This document shows positions 20,350 through 33,148 of a DNA stretch of 64,000 nt, in pieces; the stretch's first letter is position 1, and every line of letters begins with the position of its first letter. The translations under genes and the position numbers were made by a program. Under the pieces are notes generated by a model, which saw only the letters and a list, made by a program, of their open reading frames with translations, made no database searches and was not told the DNA's origin. This stretch comes from Maratus speciosus (Eukaryota; Arthropoda; Arachnida; Araneae; Salticidae): contig OZ010800.1 in NCBI GenBank assembly GCA_963932465.1, positions 30,258,852-30,322,851 of the forward strand, given 5' to 3'.

Positions 20350-23300
20350 TTTTAAATTTATAATTAGCTGTATTTTCTAAGTAAAGTAATGGAGTTCTGT
20401 AGCTATAAAACCTCCAAGTCTGTTAGAAGGTACATTTTGGTATTTTTAAAACCTTAAATTTGTTAAAAAATTAAAACGGTGAAACGCAAATTTTGGTTTT
20501 TGAAAATATACCATTACAAAATTATGACATATAATTATATAACTGTTTTTACATTGCTAAAAGCATGTTTAATAATTCATTATATATAGCTCAGTAAATA
20601 TTGAAAAGGTTTATATGATTTATTAAACAATTCGTTTTTCAAAAAAATATGAAATCCATATAATAAACAGGTGGTCGCTTTTAAAAAAACATCTATGAGA
20701 TTATACAATTTTAAATACATAATTAGCTGTATCTTCTAAGTAAAGTAATGTATATCTTCATTTGGAGGTTTCTGAAAAGGGTGTTAGAAGATACATTTTG
20801 ATATTTTAAAAATGTTAAATTTGTAAAAAACTTAAAACCGTGAAAAGCAAATTTTGGTTTTTGAAAATATACTATTACAAATTTATGACATATAATTGTA
20901 TAACTGTTTTTACATTGTGCATTATATATAGCTCAATAAATATTAAAAAGCTTTATATGATTTATTAAACAATTTGTTTTTTAAAAATGAAACCATAAAA
21001 ACAGGTAGTCGCTTTTTTAAAAATTATGAGATTATAATTTTAAATTCATAATTAGCTGTGTCTTCTAAGTACAGTAATGGAGATTTGTAGCTATAAGACT
21101 TCCAAGTCTGTTAGCAGGTACATTTTGATATTTTTAAATCTTTAAATTTGTTTAAAACTTAAAACCGTGAAATGCAAATTTTGGTTTTTGAAAATATACC
21201 TTTACAAAAGTAACACATAATTGTATAACTGTTTTTTACATTGCTAAAGCATATTTAATAATACGTTATATATAGCTCAATAAGTATTGAAAAGGTTTAT
21301 ATGATTTATCAAACAATTCGTTTTTCAAAAAAAATATGAAATCCATACTATAAACAGATGGTCGCTTTTTAAAAAAATTCTGTAAGATTATACAATTTTA
21401 AATTCATAATTAGCTGTATCTTCTAAGTAAAGTAATGGATATCTGCAGTTGGAGGTTTCTGAAAAGTGTGTTAGAAGATACATTTTGATACTTTTTAAAT
21501 GTTAAATTTGTAAAAAATTTAAAACTGTGAAACGCAATTTTTTTTTTTGAAAATATATTATTACAAATTTATGACATATATCTGTATAACTGTTTTTTAC
21601 TTTGTTAAAGCATGTTTATTAATGCATTATATATAGATCAATAAATATTAAAAAGGTTTATATGATTTATTAAACAATTTGTTTTTTAAAAATAAAACCA
21701 TAAAAACAGATGGTCGCTTTTTTTTAATTATGAGATTATAATTTTAAATTCAAAATTAGCTGTATCTTCTATGTAAAGTAATGGAGATCTGTAGTTATAA
21801 GACCTCCAAGTCTGTTAGAAGGTACATTTTGATATTTTTAAAACCTTAAATTTGTTAAAAAATTAAAACGGTGAAACGCAAATTTTGGTTTTTGAAAATA
21901 TACCATTACAAAATTATGACACATAATTGTATAACTGTTTTTTACATTGCTAAAGCGTGTTTAATAATGCATTATATATAGCTCAATAAATATTGAAAAG
22001 GTTTATATGATTTATTAAACAATTCGTTTTTCAAAAATAAATGAAACCCATATAATAAACAGGTGGTCGCTTTTTGTTTTAAATTATGAGATTATAATTT
22101 TAAATTTTTGATTAGCTGTATTTTCTAAGTAAAGTAATGGAGTTCTGTAGCTATAAATCCTCCAAGTCTGTTAGAAGGTACATTTTGGTATTTTTAAAAC
22201 CTTAAATTTGTTAAAAAATTAAAACGGTGAAACGCAAATTTTGGTTTTTGAAAATATACCATTACAAAATTATGACATATAATTATATAACTGTTTTTAC
22301 ATTGCTAAAAGCATGTTTAATAATTCATTATATATAGCTCAGTAAATATTGAAAAGATTTATATGATTTATTAAACAATTCGTTTTTCAAAAAAATATGA
22401 AATCCATATAATAAACAGGTGGTCGCTTAAAAAAAAAAAAAAATCTATGAGATTATACAATTTTAAATTCATAATTAGCTGTATCTTCTAAGTAAAGTAA
22501 TGGATATCTGCATTTGGAGGTTTCTGAAAAGGGTGTTAGAAGATACATTTTGATATTTTAAAAATGTTAAATTTGTAAAAAACTTAAAACCGTGAAAAGC
22601 AAATTTTGGTTTTTGAAAATATACTATTACAAATTTATGACATATAATTGTATAACTGTTTTTACATTGTGCATTATATATAGCTCAATAAATATTAAAA
22701 AGATTTATATGATTTATTAAGCAATTTGTTTTTAAAAAATGAAACCATAAAAACAGGTGGTCGCTTTTTAAAAAAAATGAGATTATAATTTTAAATTCAT
22801 AATTAGCTGTGTCTTCTAAGTACAGTAATGGAGATCTGTAGCTATAAGACTTCCAAGTCTGTTAGAAGGTACATTTTGATATTTTTAAAACTTTAAATTT
22901 GTTTAAAACTTAAAACCGTGAAATGCAAATTTTGGTTTTTGAAAATATACCATTACAAAAGTAACACATAATTGTATAACTGTTTTTTACATTGCTAAAG
23001 CATGTTTAATAATACATTATATATAGCTCAATAAGTATTGAAAAGGTTTATATGATTTATCAAACAATTCATTTTTCAAAAAAAATATGAAATCCATAAT
23101 ATAAAGAGATGGTCGCTTTTTAAAAAAATTCTGTAAGATTATACAATTTTAAATTCATAATTAGCTGTATCTTCTAAGTAAAGTAATGGATATCTGCAGT
23201 TGGAGGTTTCTGAAAAGTGTGTTAGAAGATACATTTTGATATTTTTAAAATGTTAAATTTGTAAAAAACTTAAAACCGTGAAAAGCAAATTTTGGTTTTT

Positions 23301-26300
23301 TGTGAAAATATACCATTACAAAATTATGACATATAATTGTATAACTGTTTTTACATTGTGCATTATATATACCTTAATAAATATTAAAAAAGTTTATATA
23401 ATTTATTAAACAATTTATTTTTCAAAAATAAATGAAATCCATATAATAAACAGGTGGTGAGCTTTATTTAAAAAAAAATATGATATTATAATTTTAAAAT
23501 CATAATTAGCTGTATCTTCTAAGTAAAGTAATAGAAATTTGTAGCTATTGAAATCTCCAGCTCTGTTTGAAGGTACATTTTGATATTTTTAAAATTTTAA
23601 ATTTGTTTAAATCTTAAAACCGTGAAATGCAAATTTTGGTTTTTGAAAATATACCTTTACAAAATTATGACACATAATTGTATAACTGTTTTTTACATTG
23701 CTAAAGCGTGTTTAATAATGCATTATATATAGCTCAATAAATATTGAAAAGGTTTATATGATTTATTAAACAATTCGTTTTTCAAAAATAAATGAAACCC
23801 ATATAATAAACAGGTGGTCGCTTTTTGTTTTAAATTATGAGATTATAATTTTAAATTTATAATTAGCTGTATTTTCTAAGTAAAGTAATGGAGTTCTGTA
23901 GCTATAAAACCTCCAAGTCTGTTAGAAGGTACATTTTGGTATTTTTAAAACCTTAAATTTGTTAAAAAATTAAAACGGTGAAACGCAAATTTTGGTTTTT
24001 GAAAATATACCATTACAAAATTATGACATATAATTATATAACTGTTTTTACATTGCTAAAAGCATGTTTAATAATTCATTATATATAGCTCAGTAAATAT
24101 TGAAAAGGTTTATATGATTTATTAAACAATTCGTTTTTCAAAAAAATATGAAATCCATATAATAAACAGGTGGTCGCTTTTTAAAAAAAAATCTATGAGC
24201 TGTATCTTCTATGTAAAGTAATGGAGATCTGTAGTTATAAGACCTCCAAGTCTGTTAGAAGGTACATTTTGATATTTTTAAAACCTTAAATTTGTTAAAA
24301 ACTTAAAACCGTGAAACGCAAATTTTGGTTTTTGAAAATATACCATTACAAAATTATGACATATAATTATATAACTGTTTTTACATTGCTAAAAGCATGT
24401 TTAATAATTCATTATATATAGCTCAGTAAATATTGAAAAGGTTTATATGATTTATTAAACAATTCGTTTTTCAAAAAAATATGAAATCCATATAATAAAC
24501 AGGTGGCCGCTTTTTAAAAAAAATCTATGAGCTGTATCTTCTATGTAAAGTAATGGAGATCTGTAGTTATAAGACCTCCAAGTCTGTTAGAAGGTACATT
24601 TTGATATTTTTAAAACCTTAAATTTGTTAAAAACTTAAAACCGTGAAACGCAAATTTTGGTTTTTGAAAATATACCATTACAAAATTATGACATATAATT
24701 GTATAACTCTTTTTACATTGCTAAAAACATGTTTAATAATTCATTATATATAGCTCAATAAATATTGAAAAGGTTTATATGATTTATTAAATAATTCGTT
24801 TTTCAAAAATAAATGAAATTCATACAATAAACAGGTGGTCGCTTTTTAAAAAAATTATATTACAATTTTAAATTCATAATTAGCTGTATCTTCTAAGTAA
24901 AGTAATGGATATCTGCATTTGGAGGTTTCTGAAAAGTGTGTTAGAAGATACATTTTGATATTTTAAAAATGTTAAATTTTTAAAAAACTTAAAACCCTGA
25001 AAAGCAAATTTTGGTTTTTTGTGAAAATATACCATTACAAAATTATGACATATAATTGTATAACTGTTTTTACATTGTGCATTATATATACCTTAATAAA
25101 TATTAAAAAAGGTTATATAATTTATTAAACAATTTTTTTTTTCAAAAATAAATGAAATCCATATAATTTATTATAATTTATATAATAATAATTTATTAGG
25201 TGGTGAGCTTTATTTAAAAAAAATGATATTATAATTTTAAAATCATAATTAGCTGTATCTTCTAAGTAAAGTAATAGAAATTTGTAGCTATTGAAATCTC
25301 CAGGTCTGTTTGAAGGTACATTGTGATATTTTTAAAATTTAAAATTTGTTTAAAACCTAAAACCGTGAAATGCAAATTTTGGTTTTTGAAAATATGCCTT
25401 TACAAAATTATGACACATAATTGTATAACTGTTTTTTACATTGCTAAAGCGTGTTTAATAATGCATTATATATAGCTCAATAAATATTGAAAAGGGTTAT
25501 ATGATTTATTAAACAATTCGTTTTTCAAAAATAAATGAAACCCATATAATAAACAGGTGGTCGCTTTTTGTTTTAAATTATGAGATTATAATTTTAAATT
25601 TATAATTAGCTGTATTTTCTAAGTAAAGTAATGGAGTTCTGTAGCTATAAAACCTCCAAGTCTGTTAGAAGGTACATTTTGGTATTTTTAAAACCTTAAA
25701 TTTGTTAAAAAATTAAAACGGTGAAACGCAAATTTTGGTTTTTGAAAATATACCATTACAAAATTATGACACATAATTGTATAACTGTTTTTTACATTGC
25801 TAAAGCGTGTTTAATAATGCATTATATATAGATCAATAAATATTAAAAAGGTTTATATGATTTATTAAACAATTTTTTTAAAAAAAATAAAACCATAAAA
25901 ACAGATGGTTGCTTTTTTTTTAATTATGAGATTATAATTTTAAATTCATAATTAGCTGTATCTTCTATGTAAAGTAATGGAGATCTGTAGTTATAGGACC
26001 TCCAAGTCTGTTAGAAGGTACATTTTGATATTTTTAAAACCTTAAATTTGTTAAAAACTTAAAACCGTGAAACGCAAATTTTGGTTTTTGAAAATGTACC
26101 ATTACAAAATTATGACATATAATTGTATAACTGTTTTTACATTGCTAAAAGCATGTTTAATAATTCATTATATATAGCTCAATAAATATTGAAAAGGTTT
26201 ATATGATTTATTAATTAATTCGTTTTTCAAAAATAAATGAAATTCATACAATAAACAGGTGGTCGCTTTTTTTAAAAATTATATTACAATTTTAAATTCA

Positions 26301-26670
26301 TAATTAGCTATATCTTCTAAGTAATGGATATCTGCAGTTGGATTTTCCTGAAAAGTGTGTTAGAAGATACATTTTGATATTTTTAAAATGTTAAATTTGT
26401 AAAAAACTTAAAACCGTGAAACACAAATTTTGGTTTTTGAAAATATACTATTACAGAATTATGACATATATCTGTATAACTGTTTTTTACATTGTTGAAG
26501 CGTGTTTATTAATGCATTATATATAGCTCAATAAATATTAAAAACGTTCATGTGATTTATTAAACAATTCGTTTTTTAAAAATGAATCCATAAAATCAGG
26601 TGTTCACTTTTTTGTTAAATTATGAGATTATAATTTTAAATTCATAATTAGCTGTAGATATCTGCCGCTA
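20337..26670 (+). repeat. Satellite array continued, ~350-bp monomers
   Basis: About 18 more monomers of the same satellite in the same orientation. The first completes the monomer cut by the PLE insertion, and the monomer order continues. After about 24180 the order becomes irregular: two consecutive monomers are shortened hybrids (tctatgagctgtatcttc at about 24192 and 24525), and a small AT insertion lies near 25165-25197. The last monomers are diverged, and similarity ends near 26670. Confidence 0.93.
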
Positions 26671-26879
26671 TAGACCATTACAATCTGACTCGGGTGTGAA
26701 ACATGTCTCCCAAGAACCGCGTTATATCGTGCTTCCACTGTATTTTAAAAATTGTAACTTCATAATACAAATTTTAATTTTGAAATAATTTTCAAATATA
26801 AATTTAGCATAATTTATAGTTTTTTCTTTTAAATTGCTATAGGATTTACCGTAAAGTGTCACACCTGCCATCTTAAGAG

Positions 26880-28260
26880 TACGCTGATTTTGTATGCCAG
26901 TGTTTCAAACAATGAAAGATTATCTTTTTGATGTAAGTACATTTTAGTGTTTTAGTTAATTTCATCTTTCAATAATGTTTTAATACTCTCAAACATTGTT
27001 TACATTAATGTTTGACACTTTCTGTGTCATTTATTTATTTATAGCTGTAGCTGTGTAATAAACCAATAATAGATCTTAATGAGTGAGAAATATTATTTTA
27101 CATATGCATTTATGAGAGAAAAAAAGAATTTTTTTTCAAGTGCAACTTCTGATATTATCGACAATTGCAATATATTTCATAGAAATTTTAACTTTCAGTT
27201 TGTTACACAGTGCCAGTTTAAACCATCAAAGATATAAAACAAAATTGAAATATCTTTAACAAATGCCTACTTTAAACTGCACATAAAAAAAAGTCTCAAA
27301 AAATGCAGAATGCTTAAAATTCAAAATATTGCTTGTTTGTACCCTTAAAGATTGAAATGTTGGATAAAAAAGTGTCTATTACTTAAATTATTTCTATTTT
27401 CAAGTGTATGAGTAACCTATAGTGTTCAAAAGTTAAAGAAAAGGAAATGTTTCTTAAAGCAACTTTATTTTAGTTAATTTCGCCTTTCAATGATTTAGAA
27501 TAGTCATACACATAATTTACATAAATCTTTGACGCTTTCTGTGTTGCTTTATTCATTTATAGCTGTGAAATAAGTCAAAAGCGGAGAAAAATATTATTTT
27601 ACATGCATTTATATTTATAAGACAAAAATAAGATTTTTTCAATAGCTTATCAATGTTTTAACATATTTCATAGAATTTTTAACTTTTGGCTTATTACACA
27701 GCACAACTTCAAACCATGAAGGATATAAAACAAAATTAAAATATCTTTAAATAACTGTCTTTAAACCATTTACATTAAATAAGAGTAAAATCTTAAAAAA
27801 TGCAGAAAACTTAAAATTCAAAATATTGCTTGTTTGTACCCTTAATTGATATGTTGGATAAAAGTGTTACATAAATTATTTCTATTTTAAAGTTTATGAA
27901 TAACCTATAGTGTTCAAAAGTAAAATTTTTTAAAGATTTCTTAAAGAAACTATTTTAGTTAATTTCATCTTTCAATAATGTAGAATAATCATACACATTG
28001 TTTACATAGATGTATATGATACTTTCTATGTTGTTTTATTTATTTATAGTTGTGTAATAAGTCTAAAGTGGGTCTTAATGGGTAAAAAATATTATTTTAC
28101 ATGTATTTACAAGACCTAAAATAAGAATATTTCAAGTGCAAATTCTGATATTGACACAGCATAATTCATAAAACTTTTGAAAATTTAGTGTTGAATCTAG
28201 AAAAAAAGTCGCCATTCAACAATTTTTAAAAAAGGGCAGAACATTCTCGAAAGTCACTCT
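26880..28260 (+). repeat. Diverged tandem repeat of about 500 bp, ~2.5 copies
   Basis: The segment ttagttaatttc recurs at about 26952, 27470 and 27955. The segment caaaatattgcttgtttgta recurs near 27322 and 27820, followed in both by acctatagtgttcaaaag. Spacings are about 518 and 485 bp, so this is an old direct repeat next to the satellite. No coding potential was seen. Confidence 0.75.
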
Positions 28261-28854
28261 TGTACCGTTAATTTTTTTTCAGTTGATTAGTTTAGTTTAA
28301 TTTTATCAATAGTATTTTGCGATTTTGCCGCAACTGATTGAATATCTCGATCTTCCCCCCTCCCTCCCGATACGTTATGCTGACTTTAGGGCCGTGGTTC
28401 CCAACTTGGGGGGGAGGAGGGGATTTGAAATTTGTTACTCACCTGTTCGCCAGACTTGTATAAAACCAAAAACATTCTGCGCACATCAATATTGGGTCAA
28501 ACACTTTCTGCAAATTAATTTAATGTTTAATAAAATAACGTGCTATATGACTTTGACGGTATGAATTTTAAACAGTAGTTTTAAAATAATTACCATATAA
28601 TTTAAAAATTAATTAATATTAATTACAGAATAATTATGCTGGCTAAAAAAATAATAAAGCTAAAAATCCATGATAAGAAGGGGTGAATTCTTATCGGTTA
28701 TTTTGTCAATGCATTTAGAAACAGCCCAATCCTTAATATTGTGACATCTTCTCACAAAATGCAATAATGGACATTGCTTCTGAAACAACTGAATGACATT
28801 TTGCAAGGAGGGGTCCATTCATAGGTATAAAAATTAAAGAGACCGATGAGTTTT

Positions 28855-29745
28855 TATTGCGGCCCTTTGACGAAATTCTCATTTTTTCCGCGATCATTTG
28901 GCGAAATTTTCGTTTTATTGCGATTTTTTGAGGACATTTGTGTTTTTTTCGCATTTTTTTGACGTAATTCGCACTTTTTTCGCGATTCTTTGACAAAATG
29001 CACTTGCTTTCTCCTGTCCTTTTGTGAAATTTACATTTTTTCATGATCTTTTGACGAAAGTCACGTTTTTTACGCGGCGTTTTGACGAAATTCGTGCTTT
29101 TTTCACGATCCTTTGACGAAATTAGTTTTTTTCCGCGGTTCTTTGACGAAATTTGCATTTCCCTCCCCCCCATCTTTTGACAAAATTCATGCTTTTTCCC
29201 GCTATGCTTTTACGAAATTCGTTTTTTTCCTGCGCTTTTTTGGACGAAATTTGCTTATTTCTTCGATTCTTTGATAAAATTCGTTTTTTTTTTTTTTGCG
29301 ATCCTTTGATGATATTCGCGTTTTTTTCTGTGACCTTTTGAGGAAATTCGTGTTTTTTTTTCGCGATCCTTTGGTAAAATGCGCTCTTTTTTCGCGGCCC
29401 TTTTTCGAAATTTGTATTTCTTTCGGATCCTTTAACGAAATCCGTTTTTTTTTCGCCATTCTTTTACGAAATTTGTAGGGGGTTTTTTTTTTTCACGATT
29501 CTTTGACAAAATTCGCGCTTTTTCTGCTATGCTTTTACGAGATTCGTTTTTTTCCTGCGCTTCTTCGACATAATTTACGTTTTACCTACGATTCTTTGAC
29601 AAAAAGTTTTTTTTTCCACGATTCTTTAAAGAAATTTGCGTTTTTTCCGCGATGCTTTGACAAAATTGGGTATTTTTTCTGCGAACAAATGACGGAATTG
29701 GTTTATCTTCGGCGACCATTTGTTGAAATCCGCAATATATTTCAG
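28855..29745 (-). repeat. Minisatellite, ~31-bp unit (array 1)
   Basis: Diverged copies of tttgacgaaattcg followed by a T run and cgcgatcc recur at about 30-31 bp. On the minus strand the unit reads gaatttcgtc plus ggaaaaaa-type sequence, the same as array 2 at 52190-53650. Because 31 is not a multiple of three, several frames stay open; those frames are by-products and not genes. Confidence 0.85.
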
Positions 29746-30259
29746 TGATTTTTTTTATGTCTGAATTTTCTGACTGGTGGCCGATTTTTTTTTTTAATTT
29801 TCGGAACCGAATGCCTTAAATTTTCAAAAAATTCGGAACAGAATCACCCCTAGCAAACAATAAATAAATCGTACATAAAATTGGGGAACATTTTTAATTT
29901 TTCGGCATTTAAAATAATACAAGAACAAAAATTACTTTTTTTTTTCTAAAAAAATTTCCACAAAGTTCCGAATTTTGCAGAAAATTTTCCGCGTGCGCGC
30001 GTGCGTCTATATTATACAACTCTGCCGTTCGCTATCAGTTTCTTTTGGCATTTTTTTGGTTGAGATGTTGGGAAGAAAAAATGTTGTAGACAAAAAATAA
30101 ACAGAATAGAAGCAAATTTTTAAAAATCAGGTTTTTTAATTGAATTTAAAAAAATTTCCCAATCGAAAGTTTAAAATAGTTTAAAACCAGAATAATTGTA
30201 TGAATAATTTTTTAAAATGTTTTGACAATCTTAATGTTTAAACTTAGTATTAAAAATCT

Positions 30260-30309
30260 GGTACTTTTTTGTTAGCCAGGTGCCAGTGTTACATATATTG
30301 TATATTTAT

Positions 30310-30342
<33 letters not shown>

Positions 30343-30372
30343 ACACTGGCGCCCGGCTAACCAAAAAGTACC
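30260..30372. mobile_element. Small foldback element around a CA/TA microsatellite
   Basis: Arms ggtacttttttgttagcc and ggctaaccaaaaagtacc are inverted copies, extended by ccagtgtta/taacactgg. Between them lies a (CA)n(TA)n run at about 30309-30341. Half of the same arm, with a TA run, recurs at 63533-63620. Confidence 0.7.
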
Positions 30373-30959
30373 AAAAATTTTTATAGTTTTTCTGGTTATT
30401 TAGGTATTTTATAATATTTGGTAACGCTTTCGATTATTTATTGAATGACATTTCAACTGCTATTCGCTTTGCTATAAATCACATGAAAAATATTTTACAC
30501 ATGAAACTATTTAAAAGTATGTATAAATTTGATTGTCTTGAGCATATTTAACCTAAACAATATATGAAATATCTAAACGAGGTATTAACTTTATAAAATT
30601 TATAAATATTATGTAGCATTAGAAAAGAAAATGGGTAGATAATAAATATGTGTGGCTCTCTCTACTTTAGGCTTCTTGCACAATAAATAAATTTATATGA
30701 TGACATATACATTTTAAATTTTAAAATCAGATGATAATATATGGAAAACAATTCATGATATTGGGAAAAGGAAAACAGAGAAAATGTGTTCTGATGGGGA
30801 ATAAATGTATACTTAAAATTGATAAAAATAAGAATCATGAAATGCTCTTGTGTATTGTGTTATCCATAAAATGAAAATTTAGTGTCCAGAGCTTTCCCAC
30901 CAATCCTTAAAACATTACAAAAATGAATTATAAAATGTGTGAGCGATATTAGTTTTAAT

Positions 30960-31101
30960 CAGGGCTGCAGAGTTGGTGGGAAAAATGGATGACTTCGACA
31001 ATGCAGACCTGCTTGTAAAATGGACAACTCTGACTCCGACAATTTTAACAGACCCAACTCCGACTCTTTCACTCAAAAATTTGCCCAACTCCAGAGCCCT
31101 G
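30960..31101. mobile_element. hAT-like MITE, 142 bp
   Basis: Ends CAGGGCTGCAGAGTTGG and CCAACTCCAGAGCCCTG are inverted. The 8-bp flanks are gttttaat (30952-30959) and attttaat (31102-31109), 7 of 8 identical. CAGGGCT-type ends with 8-bp duplications are typical of hAT MITEs. It is nested in the element at 28392-31503. Confidence 0.75.
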
Positions 31102-31555
31102 ATTTTAATGCTAAATATGTCATTCTTCAGGATATTTTGAGAAGATTCAGAATGTATAATACTTTTCTTTAATTGAGGGATGTTGAAAAAGTACAATAAA
31201 TGCCTTTTTGATGCAAAAGCAAAGATGTATACAAAAAGATTCGCATTCTCAAAGAAGAGTCATTTCATTTATAGAATTATGTTAAAAACACATTTGTGAC
31301 ACAAGGTTCACCTTTTCAACAAGTTAAAAAAATGTGAAATGATTAGTGATTGTTAAGGTTCCTTTATTGTTCCACCTTGTAATAGAGTTCACTTTTTCTG
31401 TAATAAGATACATAATTTACAGAGTGACAAGGAGGGGGGGGTGGCATTGTTATTTTATTAATGCTTTGGTGGGGCGTGAGCAGTAAAATGTTAGGAAACA
31501 CTGCTCTAGGGCAATTTGGCAGGGTGCAGCTCCCGTCAGCCCTTATATATAAATT

Positions 31556-31665
31556 ACGTTATGCACCCACTGGCCCTTTTTAACTGGTGCATGCACTCGG
31601 CATCTCTTTTTAACTACTGCATGTGCCCGGCGACCCTTTTTAATTATTTTATGCACCCAGTTTCT
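31556..31665 (+). repeat. Short tandem repeat, ~36-bp unit, about 3 copies
   Basis: Units of the type tgcacccactggcccttttt recur with ctttttaact as the constant part. The unit is a multiple of three, so one frame stays open as a 12-residue repeat; it has no start context or family match and is treated as non-coding. Confidence 0.6.
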
Positions 31666-32166
31666 CATGCAGCAATTTTTGATGCGCCCTTTCAATTCAC
31701 TTTTTTTCTGGTCGTAGAAGGAAAAAACTCACAAAATATCTACTCTTGTTCCCCCCCCCCCCTGTGTACGCGTCTAAACAAATTCAATTATTTTCATGTA
31801 TAATTTGGAATTTAGATATTTATTAAGCAGTTTAAATAGTCCTAAAAGCAGTTCGATGACAATGTTTCATATTAAACTAGATGATTATTGATAAATTCTC
31901 GATTATGTAGGTTTGGTCTCAATTACTTTGGATAATCGAGGTTCTATTGTATATATGTCATAGGTTAATTGAGAAATAAGGCTCTTTGCAAAGAGCCGGG
32001 CTAATTGGAGAATCGTCATGTAAAATTCTATACATTGCTACAGGGCCAGTGACGATGTCTGCAGACCAGTAAACTCTGATGTTTACTAGTTCTTTGGACT
32101 AGTGACTTTTTTTATCAATTCTACCGCTGTTTATTATTATAGGTATAGTTTTGAATCTGAAACAAT

Positions 32167-33140
32167 TAGGGATGCACCAAATGTTTGGTATCCACTCGAC
32201 CATGTTACCAAATATTTGGCTTGGCCGAATAGCAAACTATTCTGTTTGGCCTAATATCGAAATATTCAGCCTAACTGAATACTTAAAAAAAACTTAAAAC
32301 ATATTTTTAAAAACCTTATACCACTTCTACGTTTAACAGTCAATTTATAAAGATATGCAGAATAATTAGAAACAGAATCATATATTTAAATAAAAGATAA
32401 TGTTTTTACATTATTTATTTGCTGTTTAAGTATTTAAGAAAATTAACCAATCACGAAGATTTTCATCGGAATTAATTATGTACAAATGCAAGTTCCTGAA
32501 TATTGTCCAGTAAATAATCTGTTTCTTGCTAAGATTTTAAGAACGTTTACGTTTACAATCTCTGAAAATGATCGTCCACTCCAGACACCGATCTAGGATG
32601 CATTTAAAAACTTCCTTGCTTAATCAAAGGGAGTGAGTAGAACAGTTATTCTTGCTGAGTTGCAGCCATATAAAATTTGAATAGATTATGTTATTTATTT
32701 ACTTTAGTCTCTTCCTGACAAACAAATAATATATGATCCTGTACAATTTTTCTTCCATTTTTCCACAATTTCTCTTTGATTTTAAAATGTTTGTTTTAGA
32801 ATTTAAGAAAATTTTATTCATTTGTTTTAATTCACAGAAAAAGCCATGAAATTTAAAATTTTATTCATTAAAAAAGTTTTATGACTATCCTCTTCTTAAA
32901 TAACTCACAGCAGATTTTTTTTCCAGTATAAAGTTTACTTGAAAAAGCTCTTGATTATCAAAATAAAAGTTTCTGTTTTAAATATTATGTTATGTAAAAT
33001 TGTTTTAAAATTTAACATTTTAATGCCTTTAAACTTTGAAATATAAAAGTATTCGACAAGCCGAATATTCGGCCAGCAGTTACTATTTGGCTAGCCGAAT
33101 ATTCAGTATTCGGCCAAAATCAGTATTCAGTACATCCCTA
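32167..33140. mobile_element. hAT-like non-autonomous element, 974 bp
   Basis: Ends TAGGGATGCACC and GTACATCCCTA are inverted. Flanks gaaacaat (32159-32166) and aaaacaat (33141-33148) match at 7 of 8 bases. The inside of both ends is rich in CCGAATATTC-type palindromic pieces, which is characteristic of this widespread hAT group. No transposase frame was seen. Confidence 0.82.
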
Positions 33141-33148
33141 AAAACAAT

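Larger units (their letters stand above)
28392..31503. mobile_element. hAT-like non-autonomous element, 3.1 kb
   Basis: The left end CCGTGGTTCCCAAC and right end GTTAGGAAACACTG are imperfect inverted repeats of hAT type. They are flanked by 8-bp duplications ctttaggg (28384-28391) and ctctaggg (31504-31511), which agree at 7 of 8 bases. G-rich sequence just inside both ends is common in this superfamily. No transposase was found. It contains a 31-bp minisatellite, a foldback element and a 142-bp hAT-like element. The imperfect ends leave some doubt. Confidence 0.62.

Noticed and set aside
5770..26670. CRISPR-like array
   Set aside because: Monomers are about 350 bp and contiguous, without unique spacers, and the window is eukaryotic.
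28733..29173. 146-codon minus-strand frame, Lys/Arg-rich
   Set aside because: Mostly translation of minisatellite array 1, with no start context or family motif.
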